A stretch of DNA of 64,000 nucleotides from Micromonospora peucetia (GTDB lineage: Bacteria; Actinomycetota; Actinomycetes; Mycobacteriales; Micromonosporaceae): the NCBI RefSeq assembly GCF_900091625.1, contig NZ_FMIC01000002.1, positions 4,402,001 to 4,466,000 of the forward strand. The letters are read 5' to 3'. Shown here piece after piece: positions 9,099 through 17,504 of the stretch. Each line of letters opens with the position of its first letter. Within the stretch, counting starts at the first letter, position 1. The notes beneath the pieces are model-generated. The model did not search any database, was not told the origin of the DNA, and worked only from the letters and a program-made list of their open reading frames with translations. Both the position numbers and the translations under genes were made by a program.

Positions 9099-9571
9099 CC
9101 AGCCTCGACGCGGGCGACCTCACCGCGCTGCGCGTACTCTCCGAAACGTATGCCGCAGCCGCCGACGACCGTGACGCAGCCGCGGTCGGCGCGCTCTTCG
9201 TCCCGGACGGCGTCCTCGTCGTCCCCGAGCCGCCGGCTCACCTCGACCCCCACGTGTCCCACGTCGGCCGTCCCGCTGTCGTGGCCGCGCTCGGGGCACT
9301 CGCCGGCACCCTGGCGACGACCCACGTCGTGGCCGGGGCACGCTACCTGCCGACGTCGACCGGGGCCCGTGGCCGGGTCCGCGGCACGGCCCACCACCTG
9401 CTGCCCGGTCGCGAAGGGCCCTGGGACCTCGTCTGGTTCCTGCACTACGACGACGAGTACGCGCACACCGACGAAGGATGGGCCTTCACGCGTCGCGCGG
9501 TGACCATCAACTGGATCGAACGCCACCGTGTCTCCGTGACCAGGATCGACGAGGAAGGAACCGGCAGATGA
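9095..9571 (+). CDS. SnoaL-like (NTF2-fold) protein
   Basis: A 158-residue protein starting at GTG 9095, which overlaps the previous stop by four bases. The order of elements (LRVLSETYAAAADDRDAAAVGALFVPDGVLV, then a central helix, then WDLVWFLHYDDEYAHTDEGWAFTRRAV) is that of SnoaL_4-type proteins. That superfamily includes dehydratases and isomerases, such as the bile-acid dehydratase BaiE and scytalone dehydratase. It sits directly before an SDR, and elsewhere in the window (46150-47544) the same two domain types are fused, so the pair probably acts in sequence. Which reaction it catalyses is not shown. Confidence 0.75.
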   Translation: MTSLDAGDLTALRVLSETYAAAADDRDAAAVGALFVPDGVLVVPEPPAHLDPHVSHVGRPAVVAALGALAGTLATTHVVAGARYLPTSTGARGRVRGTAHHLLPGREGPWDLVWFLHYDDEYAHTDEGWAFTRRAVTINWIERHRVSVTRIDEEGTGR

Positions 9572-10398
9572 GCGCCGCCCGCAGGCTCGAGGACCAGATC
9601 GCGGTCGTCACCGGCGGTGCCCTCGGGATCGGCGGCGGCATCTCCCGCCGCCTCGCCGCCGCGGGTGCCCACGTCGTCCTCGTCGACATCGACGGGGAGG
9701 CCGCCGTCGACACCGCCGCCGACATCCGTAGCGCCGGCGGCGAGGTCGAGGTCGTCATCGCCGACGTGCGCACCGCTGACGGTGTCGCCACCGCGGTCGC
9801 CGCCGCGTCGGCCCTCGACTCGGGGCGGGTCGACGTGCTCGTCAACAACGTCGGCGACTTCCGCCCGGCCTCCAAGACCTTCCTGCACTCGACCCCGCAG
9901 CAGTGGCAGGCGCTCTACGAGATCAACCTGTGGCACGTGCTCGCGATGACCCATGCGCTGCTGCCCGGCATGGTCGAGCGAGGCCGTGGTGCCATCGTCA
10001 ACAACTCGACCGTCGAGGCCTTCCGGGGTATCCCGGCGTGCGCCCCGTACTCCGCCTACAACGCCGGGGTCAGCGCTTTCACCAGGAGCCTCTCCGTCGA
10101 GGTCGCCGGCTTCGGGGTGCGGGTCAACGCGATCGCGCCCGACCTCGCCGACACACCCCAGACGCCGGCCGCGGCGATGCTGCGCGGACGTGACCCGGAG
10201 CTCGTCCGCACGTGGATCCCCGTCGGGCGCTTCGGCGAGCCCGACGACTACGCCGCCGTCGTCGAGTTCCTCGCCAGTGACGACGCCCGCTTCGTCACCG
10301 GGCACACGATCCCCGTCGACGGAGGGACCCTGGCCGCCTCGGGCTGGTACGCGCGGGTCGACCGCAAGGGCTGGTCGAACATGCCCAACGAGGCCTGA
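9568..10398 (+). CDS. short-chain dehydrogenase-like protein with altered catalytic Lys
   Basis: A 276-residue SDR starting at ATG 9568, overlapping the upstream stop (ATGA). The cofactor motif TGGALGIGGG and structural NNVG are present, and Ser is present in NNSTVEA. The active-site YxxxK reads YSAYN, so the catalytic Lys is replaced by Asn. The C-terminus HTIPVDGG is normal. The DNA there (TACTCCGCCTACAACGCC) is unambiguous. The protein may be a non-reducing lyase or hydratase-like member, or use another residue. It ends the operon; a strong hairpin follows. Confidence 0.82.
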   Translation: MSAARRLEDQIAVVTGGALGIGGGISRRLAAAGAHVVLVDIDGEAAVDTAADIRSAGGEVEVVIADVRTADGVATAVAAASALDSGRVDVLVNNVGDFRPASKTFLHSTPQQWQALYEINLWHVLAMTHALLPGMVERGRGAIVNNSTVEAFRGIPACAPYSAYNAGVSAFTRSLSVEVAGFGVRVNAIAPDLADTPQTPAAAMLRGRDPELVRTWIPVGRFGEPDDYAAVVEFLASDDARFVTGHTIPVDGGTLAASGWYARVDRKGWSNMPNEA

Positions 10399-10404
10399 CT
10401 GCGG

Positions 10405-10434
10405 GCGCCGGGACCCACGCAGGGGTCCCGGCGC
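10405..10434. terminator. bidirectional hairpin terminator
   Basis: GCGCCGGGACCC at 10405-10416 pairs perfectly with 10423-10434 across a six-base loop. It lies between convergent genes ending at 10398 (plus) and 10447 (minus). No U-run is seen, as is usual in actinomycetes. Confidence 0.75.
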
Positions 10435-10446
10435 ACCCGGCCGTTC

Positions 10447-11316
10447 TCAGTCGCGGCGGTCGAGGCCGAAGAGCTCGGCTGCCGCCGCGAGCTGGTCGAG
10501 GTATTCGGCCAGCTCGCGGTGCCGCACGACGAGGTTGACCACGGTGGCCCCCGCCTCGCCGAGCCGGCCGACGAGGTCGAGCGCGGCCTCCGGGTCGCCC
10601 TTCGGGTCGAGGCGGGCCGGAGGCGTGATGACGACGTCGAACCCCTCCGGCAGGTCGTGCTCGGCGAGCATCCGCGGCAGGGTCTGCAGGTCCGGACCGC
10701 GATAGGTCACCGGGGCTGGCGCCCACCCGTCGCCCAGGGTGACCGCGCGCCGGAGGGCACGCTTGCTGTGACCGCCGACCCAGATCGGGACCTTCTCCTG
10801 GACCGCGTGCGGGCTGATGACCTGCTCGGTGAAGTGGTAGTACTCCCCGTGGTAGGTCGCGAGCCGCACCGACAGCGACGCCCGCAGGGCCCGCAGGGCG
10901 TCGTCCGCCCGTGGTCCGCGGTCGGCGAACGGGCGTCCGAGCAGCGCGAACTCCTCCTCGAGGTTGCCGACGCCCACTCCGAGGACGACCCGCCCGCCGC
11001 TGAGGTGGTCGAGGGTGCCGTACCGCTTGGCCAGCTCGAGCGGATGGTGCAGCCCGAGCACGAGCACGTATGGCAGGAAGCGGATCCGCTCCGTGATCGC
11101 CGCGAGGTAGGAGAACGTCGCGACCGGGTCGTAGAAGCGTTCACCCCGGGCCAGCCCTTCTGGCACGCTGACATGCTCCGGGCAGGTGAAGAACTCGAAC
11201 CTGAGCCGGTCGGCGGTCGTGAAGACCTCCCGCAACTCGGCGACCCCGGCTTCGGCCTCCCACGCGGGCCGGGGCCCGGAGTCGGCCAGAACGGGGGCGC
11301 TGAGGCCGATACGCAC
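10447..11316 (-). CDS. LLM-class F420-dependent oxidoreductase
   Basis: A 289-residue bacterial-luciferase-like TIM barrel. Typical marks are FFTCPEHVSVP, FDPVATFSYLAAITERIRF-like text after residue 60, GTLDHLSGGRVVLGVGVGNLEEEF, and VPIWVGGHSKRALRRAV. The GGRV..GVG segment is the F420/FMN-binding region of TIGR03619-type enzymes. The substrate is unknown; such enzymes reduce or oxidise C=C or C-OH bonds using F420. It is the last gene of a six-gene minus-strand operon driven from the box at 15480, and it resembles the LLM gene at 11893, suggesting a duplication. Confidence 0.85.
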   Translation of the reverse strand: MRIGLSAPVLADSGPRPAWEAEAGVAELREVFTTADRLRFEFFTCPEHVSVPEGLARGERFYDPVATFSYLAAITERIRFLPYVLVLGLHHPLELAKRYGTLDHLSGGRVVLGVGVGNLEEEFALLGRPFADRGPRADDALRALRASLSVRLATYHGEYYHFTEQVISPHAVQEKVPIWVGGHSKRALRRAVTLGDGWAPAPVTYRGPDLQTLPRMLAEHDLPEGFDVVITPPARLDPKGDPEAALDLVGRLGEAGATVVNLVVRHRELAEYLDQLAAAAELFGLDRRD

Positions 11317-11320
11317 GGGC

Positions 11321-11839
11321 TCAGGCCTCGGAGTCGACGGCGCGGGCGAGAATGTCGCGGCCCTCGTCGGTGCCGTCGAGCTGGCGGTTCCAGCGGTGGG
11401 TCACCTTCCAGCCCTCGTCGGTGCGGGTGAACTCCCACCGGTTGGAGCCGGTGCGCCAGATCCGGTAGCCGTTCTCGTCGGGAGCGTTGAGCACGAGCTG
11501 CGAGTAGTTCGTCACGACGGCCCGGTCGCCGTCGACGACGATGTGCGGCAGGCCCATGAGGTGGGCGGCGCCGGAGTGGATCAGGGCCTGGTGCCGCTCG
11601 CCGATCACCATGCCGCGCAGCGCGTCCCGGCCGGTGAGCACGACCGGGTAGGTGTCGTACACGCCCTCCTCGGTCCACATCTGGGCGGTGACCTCGGCTG
11701 AGCCGCTGTCCACGGCGGGGCCGTAGCCGGCGACGATCTGCCACAGGGCGAGCTGGTCCTCGGCGGCGGCGAGGCGCCGTTCGGCCTGCTCGAGGCGCGC
11801 CTCGAGCAGGGCGAGCCGGTCGGGCTGCGAGTCGGTCAT
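11321..11839 (-). CDS. SnoaL-like protein with N-terminal coiled coil
   Basis: A 172-residue protein. Residues about 5-35 form a heptad-rich helix (LALLEARLEQAERRLAAAEDQL), followed by an NTF2-like fold (LWQIVAGYGPAVDSGS, MWTEEGVYDTYP, RWEFTRTDEGWKVTHRWNRQLDG). This N-terminal helix is common in SnoaL_4 proteins near steroid and aromatic catabolic genes. ATG at 11839 has AAGGAA upstream; longer frames upstream overlap the next gene and lack support. It sits between two LLM enzymes, four bases before the next gene, so a dehydratase or isomerase step next to an F420 redox step is plausible. Confidence 0.78.
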   Translation of the reverse strand: MTDSQPDRLALLEARLEQAERRLAAAEDQLALWQIVAGYGPAVDSGSAEVTAQMWTEEGVYDTYPVVLTGRDALRGMVIGERHQALIHSGAAHLMGLPHIVVDGDRAVVTNYSQLVLNAPDENGYRIWRTGSNRWEFTRTDEGWKVTHRWNRQLDGTDEGRDILARAVDSEA

Positions 11840-11892
11840 GGTGGGGTTCCTTTCCGATCGGGCCTCTCGGGCCGATCCGGGCCGGTGGCCGG

Positions 11893-12789
11893 TCAGGTCG
11901 TGGACGTGTTCGTCTCGAAGCGTTCCGGGGTGAGTTCGCGCAGCGCGGCCATCTGCTCGAGGTGGTGGGCCGCCGAGGTGGCCACGAGGCTCGCGTTGAC
12001 CGCGGTCGCCCCGACCGCATCGGCCGTGTTCAGGCGTTCGCGGGAGCCGTCCGGGTCCCCGAGCGGGTCCAGCGGCGGGATCTGCAGCACGAGGTCGAAG
12101 TCGTCCGGACGCTCCACGGAGGTCCACAGGCGGGTCAACTCCTGCGGCCCGAGGCCGAACGGCGCCCACCCGGTGCCGTGCGCCACGGCGCGGCGCAGCG
12201 AGCGGCGGGTGCGTCCACCGAACCACAGCGGCACCGCTGTGCGCGGCGCGTGCGGTTCGACGACGAAGTCGGTGAACGTGAACCGGGGCCCCTCGTGGTG
12301 CGGCACGGCCCTGCCCCATGCGGCGCGCAGGGCCACGATCGCCTCGTCCGCGACCGCGCCGCGCTCAGCGAACTCGGCGCCGAGCAGGTCGAACTCCTCT
12401 TCGAGGCTGCCGACACCGACCCCGAGGATGACGCGCCCGCCGCTGAGCAGGTCGAGGGTGCCGTAGGTCTTGGCGAGGGCCAACGGGTGGTGGTAGCCGA
12501 TGACGACGACGTTCGTCGCGAGCCGGACGCGGCGCGTCGCCGAGGCGAGGAACGACAGCGTGGCCACGGGGTCGAAGTACGTCGCGCCCCGCTCGACGGC
12601 GATCGGGGCGGGCACCGCGACGTGCTCGCTGCACGTCAGGTGGTGGTAGCCCAGGTCGTCGGCGGCGCGGGCGATGGCCAGCAGCGCGCCGCCGACGTCG
12701 GGGCCGGCCAGGACCTCCCGCTCCCAGGCGGCTGCGGTGCGCGGGTGCTGGACGACGACCGGGGTGAGCAGTCCGATGCGTGCGGTCAC
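11893..12789 (-). CDS. LLM-class F420-dependent oxidoreductase
   Basis: A 298-residue TIM-barrel protein starting at GTG 12789, which overlaps the previous stop. Its layout is almost that of the enzyme at 10447: LTCSEHVAVPAP, FDPVATLSFLASATRRVRLA, GTLDLLSGGRVILGVGVGSLEEEFDLLG, AVPLWFGGRTRRSLRRAV. An F420 cofactor is expected from the family. Much longer open frames upstream are shadows of neighbouring genes. Two closely similar LLM enzymes in one operon suggest parallel or successive redox steps. Confidence 0.85.
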   Translation of the reverse strand: MTARIGLLTPVVVQHPRTAAAWEREVLAGPDVGGALLAIARAADDLGYHHLTCSEHVAVPAPIAVERGATYFDPVATLSFLASATRRVRLATNVVVIGYHHPLALAKTYGTLDLLSGGRVILGVGVGSLEEEFDLLGAEFAERGAVADEAIVALRAAWGRAVPHHEGPRFTFTDFVVEPHAPRTAVPLWFGGRTRRSLRRAVAHGTGWAPFGLGPQELTRLWTSVERPDDFDLVLQIPPLDPLGDPDGSRERLNTADAVGATAVNASLVATSAAHHLEQMAALRELTPERFETNTSTT

Positions 12790-13934
12790 GACAGGGTCTC
12801 CGATCCGGCGCCGCTGCGCGGCGCGCTGGTGGTCTCGTCGCTGGGGTCGCCGGCCGCAGGCGGGTCGCAGGCCGCAGTACTCGTCGGGATTCTCCGGAGG
12901 CGTACGAGCAGCGCACCGAAGTCCTCGTCGTCGTCCGGGTCGAGCGGCAGCCCGAGCCCGAGTCCGTCGGCGAGCCCGCCGTAGGCCTGCTCGAGTACGT
13001 CCGGCAGCTCGGCATAGGTGCCGTGCGGGATGAGCGTGGCCAGGGTCTCGTCGTCGAGGGTGTCGGCGAGTCCCGCCCAGCGCCCGGAGGCGGCCATCTC
13101 GGCGAGCCGTTCGCCGACCCGGCCCAGGCCGAGCCGATCCAGGGTCGTGCGGTAGGCCGGGGTGGAGAAGAGGAACGCCAGCTCCTGGCGGGCGGAGTCG
13201 CGACTCGCGGCGAGTGCGGCCTGCGTCGGACCGGTGATCGACTTGGACACGACGACAACCCGCGGGATCCCGGCGCGTCCGGCCCGTTGGGCCCCGGCGC
13301 GGAGTGCGGGGAGCACGACCGTGCGCAGGTGACTCGGGTGCGAGTTCGTCGCGTGGGTGACAAAGCCGTCGGCGAGTTCGCCGGCCACCTCGCAGACGCG
13401 CCGGTTGACCCCGCCGGTGTAGAGCGCCGGGGCCGCGGTCGACAGCGGGCCGGGGTTGAAGTAGGGCTGGAGCCGGGTGAAGCGGTAGTGGCTGCCCTCG
13501 TGCTCCAGGGGCCCGCCCGTGGTGAACGCGGCGAAGATCGCCCGGATCGAGGCGAGGTAGTCGCGCAGGTTCTCGGCCGGCCGGTCCCACGGCACCGAGA
13601 AGCGGCCGACGATGTTGCCGCGTACCTGGGTGGCCAGACCGAGCTGGAAGCGACCCTCGGAGAACCGCGCGAGGTCCCATGCGGCGTATGCGGTCACCAT
13701 CGGGCTGCGGGGGAAGGCCAACGTCATGCTGGTGCGTACGGTGATCCGGCTGGTGTGCTCGGCTGCGAGCAGGGCGACCGCCAACGAGTCGTGCGTCGTC
13801 TCGGGGACGTGGACGGTGTCGAAGCCGAGCCGTTCGATGCGCGCCACGACCGCGGGCACCTCGCGTAGCGCCGTCGTCGGCGGCAGCGTCGTGGCCAGCT
13901 CCATCGGGGTGACGGGTACCTGTGGTGCCGTCAT
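12786..13934 (-). CDS. LLM-class F420-dependent oxidoreductase (TIGR03617-like)
   Basis: A 382-residue luciferase-fold enzyme: LGFDTVHVPETTHDSLAVALLAAEHT, VRTSMTLAFPRSPM, ARFSEGRFQLGLATQVRGNIVGRF and APALYTGGVNRRVCEVAGELADGFVTH. This pattern fits the TIGR03617 subgroup, distinct from its two LLM neighbours. It carries an extra acidic and Ser/Pro-rich tail (DPDDDEDF, then PTSTAACDPPAAGDPSDE). ATG at 13934 overlaps the upstream SDR stop by four bases. It is the third F420 candidate in this operon; no F420 biosynthesis gene is in the window. Confidence 0.85.
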   Translation of the reverse strand: MTAPQVPVTPMELATTLPPTTALREVPAVVARIERLGFDTVHVPETTHDSLAVALLAAEHTSRITVRTSMTLAFPRSPMVTAYAAWDLARFSEGRFQLGLATQVRGNIVGRFSVPWDRPAENLRDYLASIRAIFAAFTTGGPLEHEGSHYRFTRLQPYFNPGPLSTAAPALYTGGVNRRVCEVAGELADGFVTHATNSHPSHLRTVVLPALRAGAQRAGRAGIPRVVVVSKSITGPTQAALAASRDSARQELAFLFSTPAYRTTLDRLGLGRVGERLAEMAASGRWAGLADTLDDETLATLIPHGTYAELPDVLEQAYGGLADGLGLGLPLDPDDDEDFGALLVRLRRIPTSTAACDPPAAGDPSDETTSAPRSGAGSETLS

Positions 13935-14806
13935 GGGATGCGGCCAGCCAGGGCGGCGTCGACGACCTCGTCGCCACTGACGATCCGGGCGAGCTTCTCC
14001 AGCCGGGGCGCGCGGCGCAGGTGCGCCCCGCCCTCGACTGGCAGGCACGCGCCGGTGATCCACGAGGACTCGGGACCGCACAGGAAGCGGACCGCGGCGG
14101 CGATGTCCTCGGTGCGTCCGACTCGTGACAGGGGCTTCTCGGCGACGGTCGCGGCGGCCAGTTCGGGGTCGGCCAGCAGCAGGCCGGGGTTCTCCCCGTC
14201 GGTGGCCACGATGCCGGGGCGCACGACGTTGACCCGCACCGCGAGGTGGCCGAGCTCGTCGGCGGCGACCCGCACGAGCGCCTCGAGCGCGGCCTTGCTC
14301 ACCGAGTACGACGGCATGAACGGGAAGGAGTGTCCGCCCGCGCTCGAGGAGGTGCACACGATCGAGCCCCCACCGTGCGCGGCCAGGGCCTGTCCGCCGT
14401 GCCGGATCGCGTGCAGCGCGGTCGTGACGTTGCGCCGGAAGTCGTGCTCGAGGGTTTCGGCGTCGAGGGCGAGCACGGGACGGAAGGTGCCGCCGCCGAC
14501 CGTCGTGACGACGGCCGCCAACGGGGTCTCGTCGGCGACGCGTACCGCGGTGGCCACGTCCTGCTCGAGGGCGGAGTCGCCGACGCTGACCCGCACGGGC
14601 AGCGCCCCGGGAGCGGCTGCGGCGATCGTCACGGCCGCCGCCCGCAGCGTCGCCTCGGTGCGCCCCATGATCGTTACGGTGGCCCCGTCGGTGGCCAGCG
14701 CGGCGGCGATGGCGCGGCCGAATCCGCCGCCCCCGCCGATGACGAGCGCACCGCGGCCGGCGAGCGGACCGGGTGAGGTTCTGGTCGGGTCGGGACTCGT
14801 GCTCAT
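13931..14806 (-). CDS. short-chain dehydrogenase/reductase
   Basis: A 291-residue SDR with glycine-rich GGGGGFGRAIAAAL, catalytic Ser in CTSSSAGG, YSVSK with both catalytic residues, and the PG-motif VVRPGIVATDG. The GRTEA after beta-2 suggests NADP(H). The C-terminal part (LPVEGGAHLRR) is usual. ATG at 14806 overlaps the thioesterase stop; the open frame extends to 14890 inside the thioesterase gene. It is translationally coupled on both sides. It probably oxidises or reduces a beta-hydroxy/keto CoA ester or a ring hydroxyl. Confidence 0.85.
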   Translation of the reverse strand: MSTSPDPTRTSPGPLAGRGALVIGGGGGFGRAIAAALATDGATVTIMGRTEATLRAAAVTIAAAAPGALPVRVSVGDSALEQDVATAVRVADETPLAAVVTTVGGGTFRPVLALDAETLEHDFRRNVTTALHAIRHGGQALAAHGGGSIVCTSSSAGGHSFPFMPSYSVSKAALEALVRVAADELGHLAVRVNVVRPGIVATDGENPGLLLADPELAAATVAEKPLSRVGRTEDIAAAVRFLCGPESSWITGACLPVEGGAHLRRAPRLEKLARIVSGDEVVDAALAGRIP

Positions 14807-15450
14807 GCCTGTTCCCTCGGGAGCCGTCGGAACTTCTCCCGCGTCGACGGGTCGTCCATGAGCACGAAGGTGCCCGTAGCCGTGACGCACGTCAGGTCCC
14901 CGACGCGCAGCTCGCCGGAGCTGCGCACCTTGCGCCCGTCGCGCCCGTCGTGCCGGGCCAGGATCGTGATCGTCGAGCCGATCGGGATGGCCGCGCGGAA
15001 GGAGATGTCGAGCCCGACGGTTACCGCGGCATATCCGGCGCGGGCGTTGGCGATGCCGAGGGCGTGGTCCATGAGCATGGCCGAGGTGCCGCCGTGTATG
15101 TGCCCCGGGGGTCCCTGGAAGGCCAGCCCCAGGGTGACCTCGCCGCGCAGTGATCCGTCAGGCTCGACCCAGAGACTCACCGGCGGCGACAGCGGGTTCT
15201 CGGTGCCGCCGGCGGGGTCGAAACGGCCCGGGCCAGGCTGGCGCCACATCGTCGCGATCCGCTCGGAAAGGTCTGGGGCGTGGGCGTCGATCCGGGCGGT
15301 GAGCACGTCGAGGTCGGCCACGATCCGGTCGGCGTCCGCGTCGATGGCCCCGCCCGCGCGGGCGATCGCGTCGACGAGCCGGCGGGTGGCTGAGGCGACG
15401 GCGTCGATGCCGGTGTCGCGGGGATGTGCCGTGGCGAGGGTGGCTTCCAC
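14803..15450 (-). CDS. PaaI-type hotdog thioesterase
   Basis: A 215-residue protein whose C-terminal half is a hotdog domain: GLAFQGPPGHIHGGTSAMLMDHALG, the usual catalytic helix entry of PaaI/THEM4-type acyl-CoA thioesterases, followed by VTVGLDISFRAAIP. An N-terminal helical extension (residues 1-75) is seen in related actinobacterial proteins. GTG at 15450 has AAAGGAG upstream. It is the first gene of the operon 15450 to 10447, 30 bases from a perfect KstR2 box. It may release CoA from dead-end thioesters. Confidence 0.82.
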   Translation of the reverse strand: MEATLATAHPRDTGIDAVASATRRLVDAIARAGGAIDADADRIVADLDVLTARIDAHAPDLSERIATMWRQPGPGRFDPAGGTENPLSPPVSLWVEPDGSLRGEVTLGLAFQGPPGHIHGGTSAMLMDHALGIANARAGYAAVTVGLDISFRAAIPIGSTITILARHDGRDGRKVRSSGELRVGDLTCVTATGTFVLMDDPSTREKFRRLPREQA

Positions 15451-15479
15451 CGGGCGGACTCCTTTGGCCGGTCAGGGCA

Positions 15480-15493
15480 ACCAAGCGCTTGCT
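15480..15493. promoter_or_regulatory. KstR2-type operator (exact consensus)
   Basis: ACCAAGCGCTTGCT matches AnCAAGnnCTTGnT at all fixed positions. It lies 30 bases upstream of the GTG at 15450 and should control the minus-strand operon 15450 to 10447. Confidence 0.88.
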
Positions 15494-15613
15494 TGATCGC
15501 ACCTTAGCGACCCGGCGGCGCCCTGGCAACGGTTGCGCCCTGGCGTCGTCCCCCCGTTGGTCGCGGGGGCGTTCGCCCGTTGACGCACCCGCATCCTGCC
15601 CTTACCGTTCCCA

Positions 15614-15627
15614 ATCGAGCGCTTGGT
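15614..15627. promoter_or_regulatory. KstR2-type operator (one mismatch)
   Basis: ATCGAGCGCTTGGT differs from the consensus by one base in the left half. It sits in the 400-base divergent region between 15450 and 15852 and probably serves the plus-strand operon that starts with the solute-binding lipoprotein. Confidence 0.75.
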
Positions 15628-15851
15628 TGGATCGCGGGGAGGCCTCACGCCGGCAGCCTCGGGGGACACCGGCGCCGGTCAGGTCCAGGCGCGTACCACG
15701 CCGCCGACGCCATCCATCACCCATCGTGACCATCGCGCCCTCACGGCCACTGCCGAACGGCCGCCGGCACCCAGCCGCCCCAGGCACCCGGGGCCCCGCC
15801 AGCGGCCCGGAGCCGCTCCCGGCTCGGACCGCAGGTCAGGAAAGGAGCACC

Positions 15852-17429
15852 GTGTCTCGCCTCCCGCACCACCGACGCCTCGCCGTCGCCGTCAGCCTGC
15901 TTGCCACCCTCGCCGTCGGAGCCTGCTCCGGCACCCCGACCAGTAACCCCGGCGCCACCGGTGCCGGCACAGGTGAGATCGACCCCAACGCCGTCCTGCG
16001 GGTCACGGCCTCGTCCCCGTTCCAGAACCTCGACCCGGCCCAGCCGGCCCCCGGCGGTTACCCCTACCTCACGCTGATCTACGACCGGCTCACCATGGTC
16101 GACTCCAGGGACGAGATCGTCCCCGGCCTGGCGGTCTCGTGGACCTACGCCAAGGACGGCTCCTACCTCGAGCTCGCCCTGCGCGACGACGTCACCTTCC
16201 ACGACGGGACGCCCTTCGACGCCAACGCCGTCAAGGTCAACATCGAGCGCGGCCAGACGCTGCCGACGAGCACCATCAAGCAGGATCTCGCCGACATCAC
16301 CGGCGTCACCGTCGTCGACGCGCGCACCGTGCGCCTCAACCTCAAGCCGGGCACCGGCGCGGTGCTCCCCTCGGCCCTGGCCACCGCCGCCGGCATGATG
16401 GTCTCGCCCAAGGCGATCGCCGACGGCGTCGACCTCAAGCGCGCCCCCGGCAAGGCCGGCTCGGGCCCGTACGTCGCCACCGAGTTCGTGCCCAACGAGA
16501 AGTACGTCCTCAAGCGCGCCGAAGGCACCTACTGGGACCCGAACGCCGGGCGCCTCGCCGGGATGGAGATCACCCGCGTCCCCGAGGGCGCCACCCGGCT
16601 CAACGGCGTCATCAGCGGTCAGACCGACCTCAGCTTCGTCTCCTCGGCCAACGAGGTCGTCCAGGCCCGCCAGTTCGGCGAGGCCGGCCAGCTCAAGGTG
16701 ACCACCCGCCCGTTCCGCAACGTCCTCGGCATCCTGCTGCGCGCCAACATGGGCGACCTCAAGGACAAGCGGGTCCGTGAGGCCATCGCACGCTCGGTCG
16801 ACCCGGCCGCCATCCGCGCGCTCTTCGCCGACACGTGCACGCCCACCCGCAGCATCTACCCGGGCAGCCCGTGGGAGGACCCGGCGGCGACCTACCCGTA
16901 CGAGTTCGACCTGGCCAAGGCCAAGGCACTGATCGCCGAGGTCGGCGGGGCCAAGGTGTCGATCAGCTTCTCCGCCGGCACCAACACCGAGCAGCCCGCC
17001 ACCGCCATCCAGGCCGCCATGTCCCAGGTCGGCATCGACGCGAAGCTCAATCCGACGCCGAACTCCGAGACCGAGGCCCGCTTCATCGCCGGCGACTTCG
17101 AGCTTGAGGTGTCCAACACCTTGAACCCGCGCCTCGACCCGGCGGGCACGGTGAGCAACTACCTCACCGGCAACTACAAGCTCGCCACCGACCCCGAGGC
17201 CATCGCCCCGATCGTGGCCAAGGCCGCCGACCCCCGCTCCAGCGTCGAGGAGCGCGCCAAGCAGTACCACCAGCTGTGGGAGCAGCTGTTCACCGAGGCG
17301 TGGTTCATTCCGGTCTGCAACCTCACCAACGCCACCGTCGCCTCCCCGAAGGTCGTCGGGGCCGAGCAGCTGCCGTGGACCAACCTCGGCCTGTTCGACC
17401 TGCGCACCGTCGCGATGACGAAGGGCTGA
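15852..17429 (+). CDS. ABC transporter solute-binding lipoprotein, oligopeptide type (SBP_bac_5)
   Basis: A 525-residue lipoprotein: basic start, hydrophobic core, lipobox LAVGAC at about residue 24, then a Ser/Gly/Thr linker. The family-5 fold is clear from DEIVPGLAVSW, DVTFHDGTPFDANAVK, GSGPYVATEFVPNEK and PAAIRALFA. GTG at 15852 has AAAGGAG upstream. Family members bind peptides, but some bind other small molecules. It is homologous to the second binding protein at 27239 (both read RFIAGDFEL and GSGPY.ATE) but has no permease beside it, so it probably delivers to the permease at 28955-32798. Confidence 0.9.
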   Translation: MSRLPHHRRLAVAVSLLATLAVGACSGTPTSNPGATGAGTGEIDPNAVLRVTASSPFQNLDPAQPAPGGYPYLTLIYDRLTMVDSRDEIVPGLAVSWTYAKDGSYLELALRDDVTFHDGTPFDANAVKVNIERGQTLPTSTIKQDLADITGVTVVDARTVRLNLKPGTGAVLPSALATAAGMMVSPKAIADGVDLKRAPGKAGSGPYVATEFVPNEKYVLKRAEGTYWDPNAGRLAGMEITRVPEGATRLNGVISGQTDLSFVSSANEVVQARQFGEAGQLKVTTRPFRNVLGILLRANMGDLKDKRVREAIARSVDPAAIRALFADTCTPTRSIYPGSPWEDPAATYPYEFDLAKAKALIAEVGGAKVSISFSAGTNTEQPATAIQAAMSQVGIDAKLNPTPNSETEARFIAGDFELEVSNTLNPRLDPAGTVSNYLTGNYKLATDPEAIAPIVAKAADPRSSVEERAKQYHQLWEQLFTEAWFIPVCNLTNATVASPKVVGAEQLPWTNLGLFDLRTVAMTKG

Positions 17430-17449
17430 GTTTCAGGTCCCCACCCGTC

Positions 17450-17482
17450 GGCCGGCCGGTCGCCCACCGCGACCGGCCGGCC
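17450..17482. terminator. intercistronic hairpin after the binding-protein gene
   Basis: GGCCGGCCGGTCGC at 17450-17463 pairs perfectly with 17469-17482 across CCACC. It begins 21 bases after the binding-protein stop. Such hairpins often leave the solute-binding gene more highly expressed than downstream genes. Confidence 0.7.
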
Positions 17483-17504
17483 CGAAGAAAGGTAGCCAGA
17501 GCCA

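Noticed and set aside
9095..9571. Calling the SnoaL-like protein a ketosteroid isomerase
   Set aside because: The fold is shared by many enzymes and binding proteins, and no diagnostic catalytic Asp/Tyr set could be identified.
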